Source: an uncultured Mailhella sp. (GTDB lineage Bacteria; Desulfobacterota; Desulfovibrionia; Desulfovibrionales; Desulfovibrionaceae). From it: a stretch of DNA of 64,000 nucleotides. Both the position numbers and the translations under genes were made by a program. The DNA is taken from assembly GCA_910578585.1 (NCBI GenBank), contig CAJTRG010000010.1:32829-96828 (forward strand). The letters are read 5' to 3'. This document shows, piece after piece, positions 8,753 to 17,248 of this stretch (within the stretch, counting starts at the first letter, position 1; each line of letters opens with the position of its first letter). The notes beneath the pieces are model-generated. The model had not been told where the DNA came from. It saw only the letters and a program-made list of their open reading frames with translations, and made no database searches.

Positions 8753-9994
8753 ATGAATAAAAAAGCATTATGGACAGCCCCTTTCGGCTGGCAGGAAAGT
8801 TTTCTCATTGTTTTGAGCCTGTTTTGTATTGGCACTTTGCTGCAATACATGATAGGCTCATTTAATTTTTTACTCCTTCATAATCCTGTTAATTATGTTG
8901 TTTTTGCCGTGCTTTGTGTTGTCTGCTTTATTCTTTCCAAAATCAAAAACACCTTTACCAATTGGCTGACGAGTATTCCCTTATCCATTGTGCTCATGGG
9001 CTTTATGCTTTTTCTGACGCTGCTTATGGGACTTATTCCGCAAATGGCTCCTTTGTCTGCTCCTGGAGCACATACGCATTCACTGCTTGATAAACTTGGA
9101 TTTTCAATTATAACAAGATGTTGGCAGTTTATTCTTCTGTATTTTCTGCTGCTTCTTTCTCTTGGTACACTCAGTTTCAAACGGCTATCAGTTTGGAACA
9201 GAAAAAATATATTTTTTTTCATCAACCATGCTGGTTTATTTCTTGCTCTTTTAGGGGCAGGACTTGGCGCCAGCGAAATGCAGCGCTTTGTGATGTTTGT
9301 TGATGAAGGCAAAACCGAATGGCGCGTCTATAATGAAAATCAGGAAGCTATGGAACTTCCCCTTGCCATTACACTCCATGATTTTTCCATGGAATATTAT
9401 CCGCCTAAACTTGCGCTCATAAACAGAAAAACTGGTGAAGCCCTGCCCCTTGACAAGCCGGAGTTTTTTCAGCTTGCCCCCAAAACTGTGCACGGGCAAT
9501 TGGACGAGTATCGGCTTGAAATTCTTACTTATTTACACCATGCGGTCTGGGCGGGGAATAATGAATATAAAGAATATGATATGATTGGTTCATCTCCTGC
9601 TGCCAAAATACAAATAACCAGCACCAAAACAGGGGAAAGCAAAACCGGCTGGGTCACAACAGGCAATATGCAGCAATTTGTATCTGCCCTTTATATCAAT
9701 GATGAACACGCCCTTGTGATGACTAAAGCCGATCCAAAACGTTTCTTATCTGATATTACAGTATTGACTAAGGACGGGCAGAAAATTGATGCCATATTAG
9801 AAGTCAACAGGCCTTTGCGCGTGGGTTCATGGGTAATTTATCAGTACGGCTATGATGAAGATTTAGGTGCACTATCACCCTACAGCAGTTTTGAGCTGGT
9901 GTATGATCCGTGGATTTATCTGGTGTACTGCGGACTTATTATGCTTTGTCTTGGTTCCGTTTTCCTGATTTGGCTGGGCAGAAAAGAAATGTAA
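8753..9994 (+). CDS. ResB-like system II cytochrome c biogenesis protein
   Basis: Works with CcsA to deliver haem and attach it to apocytochromes on the outer face of the inner membrane. Several N-terminal membrane helices (within about residues 10-190) precede a periplasmic domain of roughly 190 residues, and a last helix lies near the C-terminus (IYLVYCGLIMLCLGSVFLIW). This is the ResB layout, although at 413 residues it is compact. The gene is followed 22 bases later by ccsA. Placed behind nrfHA, it probably serves the five-haem NrfA, including the unusual CxxCK site, though a general maturation role is equally possible. Confidence 0.82.
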   Translation: MNKKALWTAPFGWQESFLIVLSLFCIGTLLQYMIGSFNFLLLHNPVNYVVFAVLCVVCFILSKIKNTFTNWLTSIPLSIVLMGFMLFLTLLMGLIPQMAPLSAPGAHTHSLLDKLGFSIITRCWQFILLYFLLLLSLGTLSFKRLSVWNRKNIFFFINHAGLFLALLGAGLGASEMQRFVMFVDEGKTEWRVYNENQEAMELPLAITLHDFSMEYYPPKLALINRKTGEALPLDKPEFFQLAPKTVHGQLDEYRLEILTYLHHAVWAGNNEYKEYDMIGSSPAAKIQITSTKTGESKTGWVTTGNMQQFVSALYINDEHALVMTKADPKRFLSDITVLTKDGQKIDAILEVNRPLRVGSWVIYQYGYDEDLGALSPYSSFELVYDPWIYLVYCGLIMLCLGSVFLIWLGRKEM

Positions 9995-10016
9995 AGCTTT
10001 TGGGTGAGACAGCGTT

Positions 10017-10796
10017 ATGATGTGGAATTTCTTTATTTGGTATGTGCTTTTGATAATAATTTGCTGGCTGCTTTCAGGCTACTTTGCCCTGTATAAGAAA
10101 AGAGAAATAATTGCCGGAATTTTTGCTCTTATTGGTTTGGCAATTCTGGGGATTTTTATTGCCCGGCTTTGGCTGTCTTTAGAGCGTCCGCCACTACGAA
10201 CCATGGGCGAAACACGGCTTTGGTACGCGTTTTTCCTTGCGTCTTTAGGCATATTTGCTTCTTCCCGCTGGAAATATGCCTGGCTTATGAGTATCAGCTC
10301 ACTAATCGCCAGTGTCTTTTTGATTGTTGACGTGGTCAATCCGGAGCTTCATTCGAAAACGCTGATGCCTGCTTTGCAAAGCTATTGGTTTATTCCCCAT
10401 GTGACGGTCTATATTTTTTCCTATGCCTTGCTGGGTGTCAGCTGTTTATGTTCTTTTAAATTGATGTATCAATTCTGCAATGGCAGTGAAGATAAGGAAT
10501 TATTGAAATTCACAGATAATATTGTCTATGTGGGCTTGGGATTTCTGCTTCTGGGACTCTTATTCGGTGCCTTTTGGGCAAAAGAAGCCTGGGGACATTA
10601 CTGGGCATGGGATCCCAAGGAAACCTGGGCTTTTATCACGGTTATCGGCTATTTAATGTATATTCATTTGCGCCTGCAAAAGCCAACAAGGCAAGTTGCC
10701 GTTTATATTTTGCCCTTTGCCTTTGTCCTCTTGATGATCACCTGGCTTGGCGTTTCTTATTTGCCTACAGCCCCCATGAGCGTACATACCTATTAA
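10017..10796 (+). CDS. ccsA: CcsA/CcsB-type haem handling protein
   Basis: Integral membrane protein of system II cytochrome c maturation. The tryptophan-rich haem-binding WWD signature is present as GHYWAWDPKETWAF, flanked by histidines that ligand haem (HVTVYIF and the C-terminal MSVHTY). About eight membrane helices fit in 259 residues, shorter than Bacillus ResC but normal for the Desulfovibrio type. It is the last gene of the nrfHA-resB-ccsA unit. Its stop is only three bases from the stop of the convergent radical SAM gene, and no terminator separates them. Confidence 0.9.
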   Translation: MMWNFFIWYVLLIIICWLLSGYFALYKKREIIAGIFALIGLAILGIFIARLWLSLERPPLRTMGETRLWYAFFLASLGIFASSRWKYAWLMSISSLIASVFLIVDVVNPELHSKTLMPALQSYWFIPHVTVYIFSYALLGVSCLCSFKLMYQFCNGSEDKELLKFTDNIVYVGLGFLLLGLLFGAFWAKEAWGHYWAWDPKETWAFITVIGYLMYIHLRLQKPTRQVAVYILPFAFVLLMITWLGVSYLPTAPMSVHTY

Positions 10797-10799
10797 TGA

Positions 10800-11897
10800 T
10801 TATCGGTGTGCCCTGCCCACAATTTCAAAGCGTTTTGGGCAATTCAGGCAGGCTGTATTGGGATTGTTTTTCGCAAGAGCTTCGCGAAAAGCCTGAAAAT
10901 CTTTCTTTTGCCAGATATCCAGCACATTTTCTTCCAAAACAGAACCAAATACGCGGCGATAGGGATTTTCTGCATTGTCAGGCACATTTAAATAGACGCA
11001 GGGAGAAACCATGCCTTCCGCGTCAATATACAGACTGCTGGTCACATTTTCTCGGCAGCCGCCAGTATGAGCAATAGCTTTTGAGCCCGGAAGAGCAAAC
11101 ACAATATTGCGTTCCATTTGAGCGGCTTTGTCCGCAACTTCCTGTAAAACGCTTCTTGCCTCAGAAATTTTTTGCCGTTCATGGGGTGCAAAGGCAAGAG
11201 CCGTTTGCTCACTTTCAGCAATATAATCCAAAGAGCTGATAACCGCCGTGCTGACATCCAGTTCTTCCATGAGATCCGGAAGGCGTTTCACTGCTTCCAC
11301 TCTGTCAGCCAGCAAAAGATAGGCAAAATGAATATCCAGGGGGCTGCAGCCCATATCTTTGACCGCAGATTTCACCATGCGGATCGCTGAACAGACTTTT
11401 TTAAAGGGTACACCCGCCCGGCCGCTGTCGTTGGAGGCAGAATCTGTTCCCACCAGCGAAAAAGCCAGAGTATCAATGCCGGAATGAGCCAGTTTATACG
11501 CAATTTCATCATTCATAATCAAGCCGCAGCTCGTGCTTGAAACCTGACAATCGGCTTTACGTGCCAAAGCAACAAAATCAAAAAATCTCGGGTGCAGAAG
11601 CGGTTCGCCCCAGCCCTGTAAATGAACACGTTCACTGATGCGCATAAAAGGCCAGAGGGCTGCAAAGATTTCCGGGGTGATATGCCGGGATTTCCATGAT
11701 TCTGCCATGGTGGTATGGGGGCAGTAAATACAGCGGCCGCCGCAAAAGGACGTGACTTCCACTTGTATGCAGTCAAGGGGGCGGCGTTTACCCAGCAAGT
11801 CGCGCCTGATCATTTCAATTACGCCGGGAGCTTTGAAATTTTTGTTTTTCAATGGGTCGTTTTCTGGTGTATTTTTATCTGCCATATCTTTTCTCAA
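10800..11897 (-). CDS. Radical SAM/SPASM-like protein of unknown role
   Basis: The CGGRCIYC motif near residue 50 supplies the three ligands of the SAM cluster, and GWGEPLLHP follows. The C-terminal third has a cysteine set (CRENV, CVYLN, CLNCP) matching an auxiliary-cluster SPASM-like region. Length 365. An ATG at 11885 is an alternative start. It is the last gene of a three-gene minus-strand operon with two GNAT-like proteins (nine bases after the middle gene). Radical SAM/SPASM proteins mature peptides or enzymes, but no candidate precursor peptide is seen in the operon. I do not recognise a specific function. Confidence 0.75.
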   Translation of the reverse strand: MRKDMADKNTPENDPLKNKNFKAPGVIEMIRRDLLGKRRPLDCIQVEVTSFCGGRCIYCPHTTMAESWKSRHITPEIFAALWPFMRISERVHLQGWGEPLLHPRFFDFVALARKADCQVSSTSCGLIMNDEIAYKLAHSGIDTLAFSLVGTDSASNDSGRAGVPFKKVCSAIRMVKSAVKDMGCSPLDIHFAYLLLADRVEAVKRLPDLMEELDVSTAVISSLDYIAESEQTALAFAPHERQKISEARSVLQEVADKAAQMERNIVFALPGSKAIAHTGGCRENVTSSLYIDAEGMVSPCVYLNVPDNAENPYRRVFGSVLEENVLDIWQKKDFQAFREALAKNNPNTACLNCPKRFEIVGRAHR

Positions 11898-11906
11898 TTC
11901 TATTTT

Positions 11907-12770
11907 TTACGCTCCAAACAAACGTGCAAACAAGCTTTTTTTCTCTTTTTGTACATCCCAGCCGTATTCATAGCAGGGCAGGAAAAATTCAGCTCCCCAT
12001 TTCTTTTTGAAAAAGCCAATGCCTGCATTGACGGCAAGCCCTAAATTAAGCTGACTGTGTCCGCGTTCTTCACCGCCTTTGGCAACGGCTTCAAGAAGTG
12101 CATCGGCTGTTCCCGGAGGTGCTGAGGGCAGACGGCAGGCAAACATATAAAAGGCAGTATTAAATGAGGAATAATCGCCAATGGCAAAGGCCGCAACTTT
12201 ACCGTCCTTTGTCCTCGCTGAGAAAAGCCGTGCTTCCGTGCTTTCTTTGAGATAGTTTTTCAGCTGATGAAAAATATGGATCATGCCTGCTTCCAGTTTG
12301 CGTCTGGAGCAGAAATCTCGGGCTATAGCTTCGTGTTCCTGTGTATAGCCTTCTGCACCGCTTTCTGCAATATCAATATCGCGTTTTGCCCGCGTCAGCA
12401 TATTGCGCAGCTTTTGCTTACAGGGAGGCAAAGGCAGGGGCAGTGACCAATAGGCGTCTTCGCTGACAGTGGCGTTTTCAGGTGCCTGACTTGGTTTTTC
12501 AGCGCAAAGTACGGTGATATGCTGAAGGTTCTTTGTCTGCAGGGCTTCTTCAACAGCGGCATCCAGATCCTCTTTATCGCGAGGTTTCCCCATGGGAAAG
12601 CCGATCAGGACAATTTGTCCTTCGCAATAATGTCCGACACAGTTTCCAAACATTTTTGAATCAAGACCAGAAACAGCCTTGACATAGGGAATGAGCTGAT
12701 CGGGAGTTATGGCACCGGCAGTGATCTGAGCAAGTCCTATATTGGATTTTGAAGTCGTTTTTGTTACCAC
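11907..12770 (-). CDS. GNAT/FemAB-like protein, paralogue of the next gene's N-terminal half
   Basis: A 287-residue protein ending in a domain with the segment NLGLAVNAGIGFFKKKWGA. This is close to GLGVNDGILRFKKKWGA in the upstream gene and to the end of FemAB/BioF2-type acyltransferase folds. The first 120 residues are less distinctive but share YYGxH/GHYCEGQIVLIGFPMG-type text with the start of the 616-residue neighbour. The two genes overlap by seven bases, so they arose by tandem duplication and are translated together. The amide- or acyl-transfer function is inferred from fold resemblance only. Confidence 0.6.
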   Translation of the reverse strand: MVTKTTSKSNIGLAQITAGAITPDQLIPYVKAVSGLDSKMFGNCVGHYCEGQIVLIGFPMGKPRDKEDLDAAVEEALQTKNLQHITVLCAEKPSQAPENATVSEDAYWSLPLPLPPCKQKLRNMLTRAKRDIDIAESGAEGYTQEHEAIARDFCSRRKLEAGMIHIFHQLKNYLKESTEARLFSARTKDGKVAAFAIGDYSSFNTAFYMFACRLPSAPPGTADALLEAVAKGGEERGHSQLNLGLAVNAGIGFFKKKWGAEFFLPCYEYGWDVQKEKKSLFARLFGA

Positions 12771-14614
12771 CAGCGAACCTCCTTTTCATTGTGGAAAAAT
12801 GCTTTGAGCCTGTGTGCCATGGTGGGCAGGCAGCGGCGCAGAGTAAATCCGTCTTCTGCCAGCATCCAGCGTAAATTCATGAGATGTGCTGCCCCCACAA
12901 AAACAGCAGTACGCCCTTCTTCCAGATATGGCCGCATACGTTCACGAAAACGCTGGTCGCGCACACTGATAATCGTGCCGGTTCTTGTGGGAAATTCTGC
13001 ACTTGAGCCCATCATGCCTTCCAAATCTCCAGCCAGATAGGCTTTTAAATTGCGCCGTTGATAAAGTTTCCATTCATGGCAATTGCGAAAATAGGTCAGC
13101 ACCCGTTCCACGGGCACGGAATTGAGGGATGCAAGCTGTTCTTCCAGATTTTCCATGCCAATAACATTTTTCCCCATATCCCGGGCAATGCGCCAGGCTT
13201 CCATATCAACAGAACATTTCCATTCAAGGCGTTCAAGAAAGGCTGTCCAAAGCGTGAAAAAGGCACACCATGGACGCATGGTTGATAAAATCTCACGCAC
13301 ATCAGCTTTCTTCTTTGCTTCCAAACCGCCAAGGCGAGCCCATTTTCCTTCCGGCCCGCGCACAACACGTTCCAGCTTTTGAATTTCTGCTTCTGTCAAT
13401 TGCTCAATGAGAGGAGTAAAGCCCGGTTCAAGATCCTTGCCGTTCTTATCCACATCTGCCATGAATTTATCATCAAGCGGCCCTTCAAAAATAACATGGT
13501 CAACGCTGCGGAAAAGTTTACGAAAAGAATGTTCAAAAGAATAACGGAAGAAATGCGCTGTACCGCAAAGCCAAGAGATTTTTCCATTTTTCTCCACTTC
13601 ATAGAACATGGCAAAGGGGCGCTGTTCCGGCTGCATGGCTAAAATCTGCCGTTTAGTCAGCGTACTGCTGCGCAGGAGCGCAAGGGCAAAATCATGGGCA
13701 ATGCTTTGTTCATCATTTTCGGCTTCTTCCTGCCATTCTGCCATAACATAGGGCAGGGAAGGCACAGCTCCCCATTTCTTTTTAAATCGCAAAATCCCAT
13801 CATTGACGCCCAGACCAAGATGAATAAAGCGTTTGCCGGCGGCTTGTGCCCGTTCAATCATGGATGCAAAAAGCAAATCCGCTGCATGGGGAATATAATG
13901 AACACGGGAGTGCGCCCCCAGAATATAGGCAACAAAATTTTTGGGAGCATAGTCCAGCAAAAGACAGGCAACCAAATGCCCTTCACTGTCCCAGGCGTTC
14001 AGAAAACGCAAATAGCCGCTCTCAGCCGTTTGCGCCAGCGCTTCCGGCGTGCGGGCATAGAGTTCACGCACATGGGGCGCAAGGGATGCCATTTCCCCGC
14101 GGTCAGCCCGTCCCATAAATTCCGCCCAAAGCCGGCGGTGGGCAGGTGTAAAGACAGAGCTTTCTTCAACACGTAGGATTTGCTCTGCTTTGCGCACAGG
14201 ACTGCGCAGACGGGCGGGGATGGGCGCGCTCACTGAAAGCACATAGAAACGGTCACGGTCAATAATATTTTCCTGCAAGCGCTCCGGCAGATCAGGCGCT
14301 ACCGCATAACATTGGAGTGTCTGCTCTCCGCACTGTTCTATTGCTTCTTGCAGGGCTTCCTCAAAATCTTCATGGGAATAGGTGCCGTGCAGAGGATAGG
14401 CAATTGCCATCAGCCAATCATCATCATGGATGAAAAAATATTCCCCAATGCAAAAGGGCGTGCCTTGAGACATGGCACGCATAAGCCCCGGAGAATGTTC
14501 AGGAATTCTGGCACAGTCAATCAGTTTCTGAAACAGTTCTTCCTGCTCTGTTTTTTTCATATTGTCCGTTTCAGAACGTTCTTGTGTTTCAACTATTGTA
14601 TTCTTTTCAGGCAT
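12764..14614 (-). CDS. Fusion of GNAT/FemAB-like domain with TraB/GumN-like domain
   Basis: Residues about 40-300 form a GNAT/FemAB-like unit (LGLGVNDGILRFKKKWGA near its end). Residues about 340-616 match the TraB/GumN pattern: LCGTAHFFR at the start and FVGAAHLMNLRWMLAEDGF near the end, the two conserved GTAH/GAAH blocks proposed to be a metal-dependent hydrolase core. It is the first gene of the operon with the shorter paralogue and the radical SAM protein. A weak sigma70-type promoter lies at 14708-14680. I do not know this fusion or its substrate. Start at the ATG at 14614; the first 20 residues are polar and could be trimmed. Confidence 0.68.
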   Translation of the reverse strand: MPEKNTIVETQERSETDNMKKTEQEELFQKLIDCARIPEHSPGLMRAMSQGTPFCIGEYFFIHDDDWLMAIAYPLHGTYSHEDFEEALQEAIEQCGEQTLQCYAVAPDLPERLQENIIDRDRFYVLSVSAPIPARLRSPVRKAEQILRVEESSVFTPAHRRLWAEFMGRADRGEMASLAPHVRELYARTPEALAQTAESGYLRFLNAWDSEGHLVACLLLDYAPKNFVAYILGAHSRVHYIPHAADLLFASMIERAQAAGKRFIHLGLGVNDGILRFKKKWGAVPSLPYVMAEWQEEAENDEQSIAHDFALALLRSSTLTKRQILAMQPEQRPFAMFYEVEKNGKISWLCGTAHFFRYSFEHSFRKLFRSVDHVIFEGPLDDKFMADVDKNGKDLEPGFTPLIEQLTEAEIQKLERVVRGPEGKWARLGGLEAKKKADVREILSTMRPWCAFFTLWTAFLERLEWKCSVDMEAWRIARDMGKNVIGMENLEEQLASLNSVPVERVLTYFRNCHEWKLYQRRNLKAYLAGDLEGMMGSSAEFPTRTGTIISVRDQRFRERMRPYLEEGRTAVFVGAAHLMNLRWMLAEDGFTLRRCLPTMAHRLKAFFHNEKEVRWW

Positions 14615-14679
14615 AAAGCCCCCAAAAATAAGTTCAGAATTTGTTTGTTGGATGACGGTATCTTTTCAAGCGTTATTTT

Positions 14680-14708
14680 ACAGTAGCACAGAAAGAATAA
14701 CTTTTCAA
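14680..14708 (-). promoter_or_regulatory. Possible promoter of the GNAT-TraB operon
   Basis: On the minus strand TTGAAA, 17 bases, then TACTGT. The -35 is good and the -10 weak. Confidence 0.4.
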
Positions 14709-14757
14709 TAATTGAATTATGTTGGCAGCAATCAGCTTAAGTTCAATAAGTTATCTG

Positions 14758-14786
14758 TTGTCATGATGAATAAAACAGGATATAAA
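14758..14786 (+). promoter_or_regulatory. Sigma70-type promoter of the LysR pair
   Basis: TTGTCA (14758-14763), a 17-base spacer, TATAAA (14781-14786), and a leader of about 50 bases before the first LysR gene. Confidence 0.65.
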
Positions 14787-14840
14787 AAATAAAGAATACC
14801 TGCCGGTTAGAATATATTAATGGAATGAGTTTATAGAGTT

Positions 14841-15776
14841 ATGCGTTTGGAACAATTAAAACTGCTGCTGCTTTTAGAACGATACGGCACACTTTCTGCT
14901 GTTTCCAAAGAGCTGAACATGACGCAGTCAACCATAAGCTATAATTTGAAAGAGCTGGAAAAAGAGCTGAATGCCTCTTTGTTCCTGCGTGACGGCAATC
15001 ATTTGAAATTTACGACAAAAGGGCGGCAGCTTATTCCGCATATTGAAAATATCGAACATGCCAAAAGAAATATTTTGAATATTGCCCAGAGAGCTTCGAA
15101 CAATAATACGCTTTCCGGAAGAATCCTGATAGGATATGATTCTCATTCCTGCGGGAAATTTCTAGGGGAAGCCTTTATTTTGCTGAAGAAAAGTATTCCT
15201 TCCATTACTGCTTCCATGTATCGGGCTGAATACCGAACTATTATTGAAAAAGTAGCGTATAAGGAATTCAATGCAGGGATAATCCAAACAAACAGTTTGA
15301 ATGAAGTAGAAATTTTAAATCTTGTTTTATCCCATTCATTAAACTATCAAATTTTGTCTTCTGAAGATATTTTCTTTGTTGCAGGTGAGCAGCATCCGCT
15401 TTGTAAAAAGAAACACTGCAAACTTGCAGATCTTATGCAGTATCAATTTATTACCAGTAAAAATTTTTCCGAGAATTTATATACTAAATTTTTGCAGAAA
15501 AATGGAAATGATAAAAAAATTCTGTTTGTACCTGATTATCAAAGCCAGCATAATCTGTTGGAGCAATGCAATTATATAACGTTTATGCCATACAGTGCAT
15601 TTTATGAAAATGTTATGACATTTAAGCATAAGTTAAAAATTATTAAACTTGATGATTTTGTGTGTAAATGTAATTTTTTATTTCTTTCCAATACGCATTC
15701 TCAGCATTCAATCGAACAGGAAATGCTCTATGAATTGTACCATGTAATACAAAATGTTTTGAAGGAAAATGAATAA
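14841..15776 (+). CDS. LysR-family transcriptional regulator (first of a tandem pair)
   Basis: Residues 1-60 are the LysR winged helix-turn-helix (LSAVSKELNMTQSTISYNL). The rest, to residue 311, has the two-lobe effector-binding layout, with HPLCKKKHCKLADL resembling the hinge side of CysB/CbbR-type domains. The stop TAA shares bases with the ATG of the second LysR gene (TAATG), so the two are translationally coupled. The target is probably the ferredoxin/flavoprotein/transporter set downstream, since a terminator and a long AT-rich gap separate them. Confidence 0.88.
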   Translation: MRLEQLKLLLLLERYGTLSAVSKELNMTQSTISYNLKELEKELNASLFLRDGNHLKFTTKGRQLIPHIENIEHAKRNILNIAQRASNNNTLSGRILIGYDSHSCGKFLGEAFILLKKSIPSITASMYRAEYRTIIEKVAYKEFNAGIIQTNSLNEVEILNLVLSHSLNYQILSSEDIFFVAGEQHPLCKKKHCKLADLMQYQFITSKNFSENLYTKFLQKNGNDKKILFVPDYQSQHNLLEQCNYITFMPYSAFYENVMTFKHKLKIIKLDDFVCKCNFLFLSNTHSQHSIEQEMLYELYHVIQNVLKENE

Positions 15777-16678
15777 TGCGTTTATTGCAGCTGCAAATTC
15801 TCGTATTGATTGAAACAGAACATTCTTTGGTAAAAGTTGCAGAAAAACTTTTTATTTCTCAGCCGTCTATCAGTACGGCGCTGAAAGAATTTGAACAGGA
15901 ACTGGGCTGTTCATTATTGGAACGGACAAACAGAGGCATGAAATTTACGCCCATTGGTCAGGAAGTTTTGCAGCAGGCAAAAATTATTTTAGATGAATGC
16001 GAAAATATCAGGGAAAAGTGTCAGGAAACATCAACGCGTGTTGTTCAAAAAATATTGCTGGGAATAGAGCCTGATGTAACGAAAGAGCTGTATGCAAAAC
16101 TGCTTGTTCTTGCAGGAAAAAATAAAAAAATTGAGTTGGAGGCTTCTTTTGATCAGCCTAATGAACTTATTTTAAAATTATGTGATAATAAACTTGATGC
16201 CTGTATGTTATCCCTGGCGCAAAAAGAATATGAGCCGCATCTTTGGGAATTAATTGCGGAGAATTCCCTACAGTATACTGTTTTTTCACAGCAGGAAGTG
16301 TGTTTTATTACGGCAGAATCTCACCCCTTGCAGCAAAAAAATTCTCTGCGACTTGATGATATTTTGCAGTATTCCGTGACCCTGACAGGGCATCAGGATA
16401 AATATTTTGTTGATTTATTTGAAGATACTGCCAAAAACAGATATATTACCTATATTTATGACCCGGAAAGTTATTATGCTTTTTTGCAGGACACCGATGC
16501 TGTTGGGATATGTGTCTGTAATGAAATTGAAAAAAATAATGTTCATTATGATAAAAATTTAAAGCCTCTTGTTGTTGATGATTTTGCTTTTTATTATCAA
16601 ACAATACTGCTTTATAAGAAAGAACAATTAAATGAGCATGTTGCTCTTCTTCTCAAGATGCTGAAAAAAATTGTTTAG
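15776..16678 (+). CDS. LysR-family transcriptional regulator (second of a tandem pair)
   Basis: Helix-turn-helix in residues 1-60 (VAEKLFISQPSISTALKEF), followed by an effector-binding domain; 300 residues. It shares the same plan as the preceding gene (HPLQQKNSLRLDDILQY aligns with the HPLCKKKH segment), so this is an old duplication. Two coupled LysR proteins may form heterodimers or respond to two ligands. A strong terminator follows directly. Confidence 0.88.
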   Translation: MRLLQLQILVLIETEHSLVKVAEKLFISQPSISTALKEFEQELGCSLLERTNRGMKFTPIGQEVLQQAKIILDECENIREKCQETSTRVVQKILLGIEPDVTKELYAKLLVLAGKNKKIELEASFDQPNELILKLCDNKLDACMLSLAQKEYEPHLWELIAENSLQYTVFSQQEVCFITAESHPLQQKNSLRLDDILQYSVTLTGHQDKYFVDLFEDTAKNRYITYIYDPESYYAFLQDTDAVGICVCNEIEKNNVHYDKNLKPLVVDDFAFYYQTILLYKKEQLNEHVALLLKMLKKIV

Positions 16679-16690
16679 TCCCAATGTATG

Positions 16691-16716
16691 AGCCCTGCAA
16701 ATGCAGGGCTTTTTTA
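16691..16716 (+). terminator. Terminator after the LysR pair
   Basis: AGCCCTGCA (16691-16699) pairs with TGCAGGGCT (16702-16710), followed by TTTTTT. Confidence 0.92.
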
Positions 16717-17018
16717 TAACTATATAGCCTAAAAATATTTGTGAATAAAATAATTTATTTCTGCGATAAAATTCACTGCATAAAATATTATTATGTAATT
16801 ACAAATAGTTATTAAAAATTAGGCTTTGCGCATTTTTATCTTTTTCCTTTGTTTTTCTGTAAAAAATCTCTTTTTTTTTGATATAGGGAAATTCGATACT
16901 TCTCTCAAAAAAATAATATTTGACCAATAAACACACCAATAATAGGGTATGCTTAAGTCAAAAATAAAACATAAAAAAATTATTTTGTTAAAAATGTAAC
17001 AAATAAAACGAGGGACGT
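16717..17018 (+). promoter_or_regulatory. AT-rich control region of the ferredoxin-flavoprotein-transporter unit
   Basis: No gene is seen. TTGACC (16920-16925) followed after 17 bases by TAGGGT (16943-16948) is the best promoter candidate. A leader of about 65 bases rich in A/T follows, with GAGGGA before the ATG. Several T-N11-A patterns occur but the region is too AT-rich to single out a LysR site. Confidence 0.4.
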
Positions 17019-17228
17019 ATGATTACTAAAATTGATCAAGAAAAGTGCAAAGGCTGTGGCATCTGCATAGATATTTGTCCTGCAGACATTATTCGATTCA
17101 ATGAAAATAAAAAGGCTTTTATTGCGTACACAGATGACTGCATGACTTGCTACTTATGTGAACGCCATTGTGCGCATGGGGCTATTTTTGTTCACCCGTT
17201 TAAAGAATTATTGCCTGATTGTTTTTAA
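17019..17228 (+). CDS. 2[4Fe-4S] ferredoxin-like electron carrier
   Basis: Sixty-nine residues carry two cluster motifs, CKGCGICIDIC and CMTCYLCERHC, the second followed by the usual A-H-G-A-I segment. It resembles the AprB-like small ferredoxin partners of flavoprotein reductases. It lies 20 bases before the flavoprotein, so it is probably its dedicated electron donor or acceptor. There is no signal peptide; the complex should be cytoplasmic. Confidence 0.9.
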   Translation: MITKIDQEKCKGCGICIDICPADIIRFNENKKAFIAYTDDCMTCYLCERHCAHGAIFVHPFKELLPDCF

Positions 17229-17248
17229 TAATGATGAAGGAGAAAGAT

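Noticed and set aside
14700..14840. CRISPR-like or phage features in gaps
   Set aside because: No direct-repeat array, integrase, transposase or terminal inverted repeats were found here or elsewhere in the window.
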